A stretch of DNA of 64,000 nt from Gammaproteobacteria bacterium (lineage in GTDB: Bacteria; Pseudomonadota; Gammaproteobacteria; Pseudomonadales; Halieaceae), in assembly GCA_024742415.1 (NCBI GenBank), contig JANSYN010000007.1:1-64000 (forward strand). Direction: 5' to 3'. The notes beneath the pieces were generated by a model, which searched no databases, was not told the origin of the DNA, and saw only the letters and a program-made list of their open reading frames with translations. The position numbers and the translations under genes are program-made. Positions 27,113 to 35,024 of this stretch are shown piece by piece. Position 1 is the stretch's first letter. Each line of letters opens with the position of its first letter.

Positions 27113-28582
27113 ATGGTTCTCGGTAAGAATTGGCAGTTTTACGGTCGACGTCTGGAACTGGGCCAGATGCAGCGGATACTGGCGCGTGAGCGCTGGTTCT
27201 TTCTGCAGATATCCGGCCGTCGGCGTATTGGCAAGACCGCGCTGATTCAGCAAGCCTTACAGGCGCGAAGACATGACAAGACGCTCTACATCCAGATTCC
27301 CGATTCTGATGCGGTAGGTGTGGTCGCCGCCTGTAACGGGTATCTTGAGACCTTCGGTCTGGAGCATCGGGTATCCAGCCTGAACGACTTTGCAAGGCTG
27401 ATCGGCGAGTTGATCAGGCAGGGTTATGTGGTGGCGTTGGATGAGTTTCAGTATTTCCATCGCAAGCAGCTCAGTGACTTCTGTTCCTATTTGCAAGCCG
27501 TTGTTGATGAGTTATCGGCGGCCAGTCATGAGATCACCGGAGGTTTGATTGTGTTGGGGTCTCTGCATGCGGAAATGACAGCGCTGCTGGAAGATCGGGA
27601 TGCTCCGCTATTCAATCGCACCACCGACACGATCGAGCTGACACATCTCGATATTGGCTCAGTATTAGAGATTCTTGAGAATTACGCTGATTTGTCGCCC
27701 GAGCGTTTGCTATTTCTTTGGAACCTGTTTGAAGGTGTACCAAAGTTTTACCGAGACGCCTACGAGCAGGGTGTGCTGGATGCTCCGAGAAAAGAGCTAC
27801 TGGAAAGATTGTTCTTTGCGAGTTCATCTCCTTTGAGAAACGAGGCGGATAACTGGTTTCTCCGTGAACTGCGCGGTCGTTATGACATGATACTGCAGTA
27901 TTTGGCCAGCCACCCGGGTTGTAGTAACGCAGAAATAGAGGCGGTAATGGCCGATATTTCCGGCCCCGGTGAAGTCAAGCAGGTGGGCGGTTACCTCAAG
28001 GTGTTGAGTGAGCGCTATCAGATGATTGAGCGGCGCCTGCCCATCTTCGCCAAGCCAATGGCACGGTCCGGTCGCTACTACATCAAGGACAATTTCTTGC
28101 GCGCCTGGTTGGGGGCCTTGCAAAGGCCTGTATCGGCATCTGCTTTTCGCCCGCTGGAACAACTGATCAGCCAGGCGGATCAGCAGCTTCAGGTGGTAGA
28201 AGGTCATGCGTTGGAGGACCTGGTCGCAAAGATATACGAGGAGCACAGCCGTTTGGGTTTAGGTGACTTTGCGTTAACTCATCGAGTTTGTGGCTATTGG
28301 GATCGATCAGATGTTGAAATTGATCTGGTAGCGCTCAACGAAGATGAGCAGTGCATACGCTTTGCAAGCTGCAAACGTAATGCGGAAAAGTTGGCGGGGT
28401 CGATTGTTTCATTAAAAGAGGCTGCTCGCAGGTTTCTGGCCGCACACAAACGCTTTGCTGGTTGGCAGATAGAGTATGCGGCTATTGCGCCAGATATTTC
28501 CGAAACCGCACGAGATGTTCTGGTGGCTCAAGGTGTGATTCCGCAGAGCCTGTCAGATTTGATTGCAGTGTATCGCCAGTAA
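27113..28582 (+). CDS. AAA-type ATPase with DUF234-like C-terminal nuclease fold
   Basis: The 489-residue product starts with an archaeal-type ATPase domain: FYGRRLEL, then the P-loop-like ISGRRRIGKTALIQQAL (about 23-39) and VVALDEFQYFHRK as Walker B/sensor (about 105-117). A winged-helix region follows (about 255-340). The C-terminus resembles DUF234, a PD-(D/E)xK-like fold: VEIDLVALNEDEQ then FASCKRN. The usual ECK motif reads SCK here, so the acidic ExK residue appears lost and nuclease activity is doubtful. Such ATPases are frequent in defence islands. It lies 9 bp upstream of the giant helicase gene, so co-expression is likely. Confidence 0.75.
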   Translation: MVLGKNWQFYGRRLELGQMQRILARERWFFLQISGRRRIGKTALIQQALQARRHDKTLYIQIPDSDAVGVVAACNGYLETFGLEHRVSSLNDFARLIGELIRQGYVVALDEFQYFHRKQLSDFCSYLQAVVDELSAASHEITGGLIVLGSLHAEMTALLEDRDAPLFNRTTDTIELTHLDIGSVLEILENYADLSPERLLFLWNLFEGVPKFYRDAYEQGVLDAPRKELLERLFFASSSPLRNEADNWFLRELRGRYDMILQYLASHPGCSNAEIEAVMADISGPGEVKQVGGYLKVLSERYQMIERRLPIFAKPMARSGRYYIKDNFLRAWLGALQRPVSASAFRPLEQLISQADQQLQVVEGHALEDLVAKIYEEHSRLGLGDFALTHRVCGYWDRSDVEIDLVALNEDEQCIRFASCKRNAEKLAGSIVSLKEAARRFLAAHKRFAGWQIEYAAIAPDISETARDVLVAQGVIPQSLSDLIAVYRQ

Positions 28583-28591
28583 GGTGCTTAA

Positions 28592-31500
28592 ATGATTCCC
28601 GGCCTGCTCGCCAGTGAAATCGCCGCCGCGTTACGCGAGTTCATCGTCACCGGCTTCGAGACAGAAACCTCACCGTTCAAGGGCGAGTTTCAGCGTCTGG
28701 TGGAAGAGCAACAGGAGGGTGAGGCCTTCATTAAGGGTCCGTACCTGCATATTGGCCTGCCTTTTTTGGCCGGCCAGTCTGGTACAGATTTTTTTCCCGA
28801 ATTTCATACCGAGTTCCCGCCCTTCGTTCACCAGGAGCAGGCCTGGCGGCGCCTGGCATCCGACCGCCAGCCTGCCAACACCCTGGTGGCCACTGGCACT
28901 GGCTCAGGCAAGACCGAGTGCTTTCTGTACCCACTGCTGGACCACTGCCGGCGGCAGGCAGGGGCGGGCATCAAGGCAATTATCATTTACCCCATGAACG
29001 CCCTGGCCACCGATCAGGCGAAACGGTTCGCCCAGGTGATTCACAGCCAGGCGGCCCTGAAGGGCTTGCGGGTTGGTCTGTTTGTGGGTGGCGATGCACA
29101 CGGCAGTAAGGTGATGTCGGCCGAAATGGTTGTAACCGACAAGACCAGCCTGCGGGCAAACCCCCCGGACGTGTTGCTCACCAACTACAAGATGCTCGAC
29201 TATCTGCTGATGCGGCCCAAGGACCAGCCGCTGTGGGCGCACAACGGCCCGGATACTTTGCGCTATCTGGTGGTCGATGAGCTACACACTTTCGATGGCG
29301 CCCAGGGCACCGATTTGTCGCTGTTGATTCGTCGCCTGCGAGCGCGGTTTGACCTGCAGCAGGACCAACTGATCTGCGTGGGCACTTCCGCAACGCTGGG
29401 GGGTGAGCAGAGCGTATCCGGCCTGCTGGATTACGCTTCGGATATTTTTTCCAGCCCCTTTCGCCGCGATGCGGTGATCACTGAACAACGCGTCAGTGAC
29501 ACCGATTTCCTGGACAATATCGCTTACCTCAATCCCAATCCGGACATTGGCCCGGAAGAGTTGCAGATAGCGCTTCAGGAAAGCCTGGCCGCCTACCTGG
29601 ACAAGGCCTACGAACTCTATTTCTGCGCCGCGTCAGAACAGGATTTGATGACCATGCCTGGCCGTATTGGCCTCGGGAGGTCACTGAAGCAGCACGGCCA
29701 ACTGGCCAACTTGTTGCGCCAGTTGAAGCCCGACCAGCGTACACCCCGACTGCAGGAACTGGTGGCACGCCTGGCGGCGATGGTGCCCAGACGCTTTGAG
29801 CGGCAGCCAGAGCAGGCGCTCATTGCCTTGCTGGCATTGCTGGCGCATGCGCGCGCAGATACGGGGCTACCGTTTGTGCAGTTGCGCTTGCAACTCTGGT
29901 CCCGGGAATTGCGCCGCATCGTTGGCACCTTGCGAGAGCCGGCAGCCACGGAGTTGGCCGTTACGGAGGAGGCCGCCGATCATGAGCCGGCCCAGCGTCC
30001 ACAGCCGCTGCTGTCCTTCGGTGACGATCAGCCCCTCAAGGGCCACAAACAAATCCGTCTGCCGCTGGTGCAGTGCCGGGAGTGTCACGGCACCGCCTGG
30101 CTGACTCGAATGGAACAGGGGCATGCCGCGGATCAAGTGGTCGAGTCAGATCTGGGCGCCATCTATCCGGCCTTCTTTGCTCATCATCCGGAAACCAGCC
30201 TGCTGATGCCCTGGCAGGATGGGCAACGCCAGTCATCGGGCGGGATGCACCTGGAACACTTTCGGGTCTGTCGGGATTGTGGCAAGACAGCGGCGGTCGA
30301 CTACGGTGGCGATTGCAGGAGCTGCCAGGCGGGCAATGACGCGCTGGTGCGGGTCTCCAGGCCGCGCCTGCTCAAAGAAGTGAAGCGGGGCAATGTGAAC
30401 CGCGTGGTGCACGAGCACAATTGCCCCTGGTGCGCTGCTACTTCTGCCCTGGTGGTGTTTGGTGCCCGGGCTGCGAGTTTGAGTGCTGTGGCCATCCACC
30501 AGTTATTCAGCAGCCGCGACAACGATGACCGCAAGCTGCTCGCTTTCAGTGACTCGGTGCAGGACGCCACCCACCGGGCGGGTTTTTTCGCGGCCCGCAC
30601 CTGGCAGAACAATATCCGCATGGCTCTGGCCCAGTTCCTGGAGGCTCAGGTAGAGCCGGTGCCGCTGTTACAACTGGCCACGATGTTCGAGGCCTGGTGG
30701 TTGCAACACGGTGATAGCCACGGGCGGCTCAGCTTGCCACGTTATCTTCGCGAATTTATGCCGCCCGATAAACGTTACCGCGGCGATTTCGAGTATTTCG
30801 AACAATCAGGCAGCGTACAGGCGCCCGAGCCTCTGCTGAAGCTGATTCGCGAGCGCATCCTCTGGCAGGCGCTGGAGGATCTCAGCTGGCGTTCCCAGGT
30901 GGGTCGTTCCCTGAATCGCGTGGGTATCGCCGCACTGGATTGGCCGCAGGACAGTGTCCGCGCCGCGGCTGCAGCGTGGAGGGAAACGGTAGACAATGCA
31001 CTTGGTTACCGCATTGACCCGGAGGCCGCTGCGGGCTTTATGCACGGTCTGATGCAGCACCTGGTTTATCTGGGTGCGCTGGGCCTGGAGGACCTGCAAA
31101 GCTACCGCCAGAAATCCGGTAAGGCCTTTTTGCTCAGCTATTTGTCTTACACTCCCGCAATCGGGCCTAATTCTGCTCGGCCCCGTTATCCGGCCGCCGG
31201 CAAGGGGGAGGGCTTCGAGTCGCTTCAGGGCAGCCGCGGGCAGTCCTGGTATGCGCGCTGGCTGGCCTGTCTGAACCCCGGCACCCTCGTAGACAACAAT
31301 CAGCTCGAGCAGGTGCTTGCTGCCAGCTTGCGGGCTCTGTGCGATGTTGATCTGGCCAGGGAAGAGACGAGCGAGCGCGGCGCCTCGCTGTGGGCATTGA
31401 GGCCGGATCAGTTGAGCGTTACCACCTCTGTGCAGGCGGTGGAATGTCCAGGTTATCGACCCCTGCATGTGCCGGTCAGCCAGGCAGACCACTGGCCTGG

Positions 31501-34500
31501 CTTGCCCCTGTTGGGCGCCTCCCGACCAGACCGGGTGTATACGCACCCGCTGCCAGTGCGGGATTCCCTCTATCGCGATCTCTATCGTTTCGGGGAAATC
31601 CACCGGGTCATTGCCCATGAACACACCGGTCTGCTTGCGGCCAGTGAGCGGGAGCGGGTAGAAAACAGCTTCATACACGGTAGCAAGCCCTGGGAATACA
31701 ACCTCCTTTCGGCTACACCCACCCTGGAGATGGGCATCGATATTGGCAGTTTGTCCAGTGTGCTGCTCTGCTCGGTGCCCCCGGCCCAGGCCAACTACCT
31801 GCAGAGGGTGGGTCGTGGCGGCCGTCGGGATGGCAATGCTTTCGTTCTCACTGTGGCCAACGGTCGCCCTCACGATCTGGTGTTCTATTCCGACCCCGGC
31901 CGCATGCTGGATACCCCAGTGGAGCCACCGGCGGTGTTCCTCAAGGCCCGTCACGTATTGCGCCGACAGTTGCTGGCCTATGCCATGGATTGCTGGACGC
32001 GTTTCGCCAAGGGCGACAACCAGATTCCGGCTACCATGCAACCGGTGCTGGATGCCGTGGAGAAGACCAGGGAAGACACTTTTCCCTACACGCTGTTGTT
32101 CTTCCTCAAACACAACATGCAGGAAATCTGGGAGGGTTTCACGCGTCATGTGGCCACAGAATTGAGCGAGGAAGACAATGAATTGTTGCGCCAGTACCTG
32201 TTCGGCGGCCCGCAACATCCGGACGACCATCTGCAGCTTTACCTGCTGGGTCGCCTGAAACTGGTGGCGGACGAACGCCAGCGCATGGCAGCCACCATCG
32301 CCCGCCTGGACAAGCAGCTCACCGCCCTGCGTTTGAAGCCCCAGGATGATCACACCCAAGAGGAGCTTGCTGAACTGGAGCGAGAGGCGGCCGGTTACCG
32401 CAGTCTGCGCATTCGGCTTAACAAGCGCGAGACTCTGAACTTCTTCACCGACGAGGGCCTGCTGCCCAATTACGCGTTTCCGGAGGAGGGTGCCACGTTG
32501 CACTCTGTGATTTTTCGCTCGGAGAAGTCGGCCAGCGCGGGGGAAGGGGCAGAACGTGAGTTCATCAAGCGGGAGTATGAGTACCAGCGGCCAGCGCAGG
32601 CGGCCTTGACTGAGCTGGCGCCGGAGTCGGTGTTTTATGCGGGTAATCGTCGGGTGCAGATATCCCGCGTGGAAACCGCGCGGGGCCGCAACATTCAGGA
32701 CTGGCGTTTTTGCCCGCGCTGCCACTATTCCGCCGCAGCGGATGACCCCACTGCTGGCTATTCCGACCACACCTGCCCGCGCTGCCAGACGATTCAGTGG
32801 AGCGATGCCAGTGCCAGCACAAAAATGCTGAAAATGACCCAGGTGTACGCCTTCACGCGTGCAAAGGACGCCCAGTTGGATGATCGCTCCGATGACCGCG
32901 AGCCGGTTTTCTTCAACAAGCAGATGCTGATCGATTTCAAGCCCACGGACATCAGCATTACCTGGGTACTGGATGACCAGGAGCGCCCGTTCGGCTTTGA
33001 ATTCATCCGCTCCGCTAATTTTCTTGAAGTGAACTTCGGCCGTCGCGACGGTGAGGAGCTGTTCTTCGACGTGGCTGGCGAACAATTGCAGCGCGCTGGT
33101 TTTCCTATCTGCAGGGAGTGTGGCTCAGTGCAACCGCGACGCGGCGACGCGCAACACCTCAAGAGCTGTAGCTTTTCCCGGGGTGAGAAAACTCTGGCCA
33201 ATGGCAAGCAAGACAGCGGTATTGAAAATTGCCTGTATCTGTACCGTCAGTTTTCCTCCGAGGCGCTGCGGATCCTGTTGCCGCGTTTGGCGACAGGTGG
33301 CACCGAAGAACAAGTGAACTCTTTTGTGGCGGCCCTGCAACTGGGGCTGAAGCGACGCTTCGGTGGTAGAGTGGATCACTTGCGTGTAGCGCATCAGAGC
33401 GAGCCCGTCGGAGCGGGAGACGAGCGCCGTCATTTTATTGTGCTTTACGACTCGGTGCCCGGCGGTACCGGGTATCTGCATGAGTTGCTCAGCAAGGCCG
33501 AGCATATGCAGTCGGTGTTTCGTATGGCCTATGACGTGATGCTGGCCTGTGAGTGCTATCAGGGCACTATGGATGGCTGCTATCGCTGCCTACTGGAATA
33601 TCGCAATGCCTATGGCATGGAAAGCACCAGCAAGGCGCTGGCTCTGGAAATGCTTAAGGATATCGTCGAGAACCAGCAACCTTGGGTGCAGAAGGAGCAA
33701 TCGCTCAGTGCCCTCAGCGGCAACCCCTGGATGGGCAGTGAGCTTGAGGTCCGCTTCCCGGAAGCGCTGGCAAAATTTTCCGGCCATGACTGCGTGGGAC
33801 AGCAGAAGGTTCGCGTGTCCCAGGATGTGGTGCGAGGCAAGCATGGATTTCGCCTGACCCTGGGTGATGTGGCGTACGAAGCAGAACCTCAGGTGAATCT
33901 GGGTGCGGGGCAGGGCGTGCAATTTGCGAGTTGTCCGGATTTCGTGCTGTGGCCCGTGCGTGCCGGCTTGCAGCCGGTGGCGATCTTTCTCGACGGTTAT
34001 CAATACCACAACAAGAGTAGCAGCGCGGATCTGCTCAAGCGCCAGAGCCTCATGCGAGCGGGGTTTGTGGTTTGGACCCTGAACTGGTTCGACATAAATC
34101 AGGTGCTGGGTGACAAGGCCATGGATGTGCCACTGCCATCCGGTATGACGTCATCGGAGAACAACCACGCGGCGATCACCCGCCTGGCGCAGCAGTGCGG
34201 TGTCACCCGGCATGCTCAGCACCTGAACAAAACGACCTTTGAGCTGTTGCTGTACTTTCTGGCCGAACAGGACGCAGAGGAGCTGGCGCAACAGGCTGTG
34301 TTTTTTGCGCTGCAGTGCCTGCCTGCTCACTCTCTTGCCGACCCGGCAGTCAAAGCCAGGATACTGGACGGTCTTCCAGCGCTGCCCGCCGCCTTCACCG
34401 ATCTACGCCCCTCCGAGGTGGCCATGGCCGGCGCGGTGGAACTGCATGACGACCTTGCTGCGGCTACAGTTTCTCTCGACCTGTTGGCTGGCCCGGAACT

Positions 34501-35023
34501 GTTACAGGCGTTTGATCTTACTGCTGTCATGCTTACCCTGTGTTACGACCTGCGCCAGGGCAGTGAAAAAGCAGCCCGCTATCAGTGGCAGCGCTTCTGG
34601 GCAGCGGTGAACTTCCTGCAATTCCTTCCGCGGTTCTATGCCTTCACCCCGCAATCGCTAAATGACGGCACCGCGGCGGGCCTGCTGTGGCCCGCACCAG
34701 GGCCCTCAGAGTCGGATGACGCGAGCGGCGGTGCTGAGCCGCAGTGGTACGGGCTGCTTGACAGGGCGGTGGCCGACGCATTGCGTACCCGAGCGCTGCA
34801 GTGGCCAAGCGCGCCGATGGTCGGAGAAGAAATCATGGATGCTAGCGAAGCGGTAATCGGGCAAGCGGAGCTGCTCTTTGCCGCAGAAAAGATTGCCTTC
34901 CTGCTGGAAGACGTTCCAGACCAGTTAGCCGCAAGGCCCCATTTGGAAGCAGATGAGTGGCGGGTGTGCACGACGGTTGAGGCACTGACTGTCGCGATCA
35001 ATGAACTGAATTCAGGAGCCTGA
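28592..35023 (+). CDS. Giant DUF1998 (YprA-type) DEAD-box helicase with nuclease-like tail
   Basis: This 2143-residue protein has an SF2 helicase core split by a long insertion. TGTGSGKTE is motif I (about 101-109), VDELH is motif II (Asp229-His232), TSATLGG is motif III, and SATPTLEMGIDIG with QRVGRGGRRDG (about 1071) is the second RecA domain. Several Cys pairs suggest zinc ribbons (CRECHG, CRDCG, CPRCHY...CPRCQ). DUF1998 follows at about 1600-1680 (YDSVPGGTGYLHEL; ACECYQGTMDGCYRC). Downstream, PDFVLWPV and IFLDGYQYH (about 1782-1805) with a later VWTLNW look like a PD-(D/E)xK/Vsr-type nuclease fold. The size and fusion resemble DruE of Druantia and the YprA helicases of DISARM-related arrays. 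It is probably the central phage-DNA-processing motor of the island. Confidence 0.85.
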   Translation: MIPGLLASEIAAALREFIVTGFETETSPFKGEFQRLVEEQQEGEAFIKGPYLHIGLPFLAGQSGTDFFPEFHTEFPPFVHQEQAWRRLASDRQPANTLVATGTGSGKTECFLYPLLDHCRRQAGAGIKAIIIYPMNALATDQAKRFAQVIHSQAALKGLRVGLFVGGDAHGSKVMSAEMVVTDKTSLRANPPDVLLTNYKMLDYLLMRPKDQPLWAHNGPDTLRYLVVDELHTFDGAQGTDLSLLIRRLRARFDLQQDQLICVGTSATLGGEQSVSGLLDYASDIFSSPFRRDAVITEQRVSDTDFLDNIAYLNPNPDIGPEELQIALQESLAAYLDKAYELYFCAASEQDLMTMPGRIGLGRSLKQHGQLANLLRQLKPDQRTPRLQELVARLAAMVPRRFERQPEQALIALLALLAHARADTGLPFVQLRLQLWSRELRRIVGTLREPAATELAVTEEAADHEPAQRPQPLLSFGDDQPLKGHKQIRLPLVQCRECHGTAWLTRMEQGHAADQVVESDLGAIYPAFFAHHPETSLLMPWQDGQRQSSGGMHLEHFRVCRDCGKTAAVDYGGDCRSCQAGNDALVRVSRPRLLKEVKRGNVNRVVHEHNCPWCAATSALVVFGARAASLSAVAIHQLFSSRDNDDRKLLAFSDSVQDATHRAGFFAARTWQNNIRMALAQFLEAQVEPVPLLQLATMFEAWWLQHGDSHGRLSLPRYLREFMPPDKRYRGDFEYFEQSGSVQAPEPLLKLIRERILWQALEDLSWRSQVGRSLNRVGIAALDWPQDSVRAAAAAWRETVDNALGYRIDPEAAAGFMHGLMQHLVYLGALGLEDLQSYRQKSGKAFLLSYLSYTPAIGPNSARPRYPAAGKGEGFESLQGSRGQSWYARWLACLNPGTLVDNNQLEQVLAASLRALCDVDLAREETSERGASLWALRPDQLSVTTSVQAVECPGYRPLHVPVSQADHWPGLPLLGASRPDRVYTHPLPVRDSLYRDLYRFGEIHRVIAHEHTGLLAASERERVENSFIHGSKPWEYNLLSATPTLEMGIDIGSLSSVLLCSVPPAQANYLQRVGRGGRRDGNAFVLTVANGRPHDLVFYSDPGRMLDTPVEPPAVFLKARHVLRRQLLAYAMDCWTRFAKGDNQIPATMQPVLDAVEKTREDTFPYTLLFFLKHNMQEIWEGFTRHVATELSEEDNELLRQYLFGGPQHPDDHLQLYLLGRLKLVADERQRMAATIARLDKQLTALRLKPQDDHTQEELAELEREAAGYRSLRIRLNKRETLNFFTDEGLLPNYAFPEEGATLHSVIFRSEKSASAGEGAEREFIKREYEYQRPAQAALTELAPESVFYAGNRRVQISRVETARGRNIQDWRFCPRCHYSAAADDPTAGYSDHTCPRCQTIQWSDASASTKMLKMTQVYAFTRAKDAQLDDRSDDREPVFFNKQMLIDFKPTDISITWVLDDQERPFGFEFIRSANFLEVNFGRRDGEELFFDVAGEQLQRAGFPICRECGSVQPRRGDAQHLKSCSFSRGEKTLANGKQDSGIENCLYLYRQFSSEALRILLPRLATGGTEEQVNSFVAALQLGLKRRFGGRVDHLRVAHQSEPVGAGDERRHFIVLYDSVPGGTGYLHELLSKAEHMQSVFRMAYDVMLACECYQGTMDGCYRCLLEYRNAYGMESTSKALALEMLKDIVENQQPWVQKEQSLSALSGNPWMGSELEVRFPEALAKFSGHDCVGQQKVRVSQDVVRGKHGFRLTLGDVAYEAEPQVNLGAGQGVQFASCPDFVLWPVRAGLQPVAIFLDGYQYHNKSSSADLLKRQSLMRAGFVVWTLNWFDINQVLGDKAMDVPLPSGMTSSENNHAAITRLAQQCGVTRHAQHLNKTTFELLLYFLAEQDAEELAQQAVFFALQCLPAHSLADPAVKARILDGLPALPAAFTDLRPSEVAMAGAVELHDDLAAATVSLDLLAGPELLQAFDLTAVMLTLCYDLRQGSEKAARYQWQRFWAAVNFLQFLPRFYAFTPQSLNDGTAAGLLWPAPGPSESDDASGGAEPQWYGLLDRAVADALRTRALQWPSAPMVGEEIMDASEAVIGQAELLFAAEKIAFLLEDVPDQLAARPHLEADEWRVCTTVEALTVAINELNSGA

Positions 35024-35024
35024 A

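Noticed and set aside
30806-33085. A 759-codon minus-strand open frame inside the giant helicase gene
   Set aside because: It is antisense to conserved helicase motifs; its translation lacks domains.
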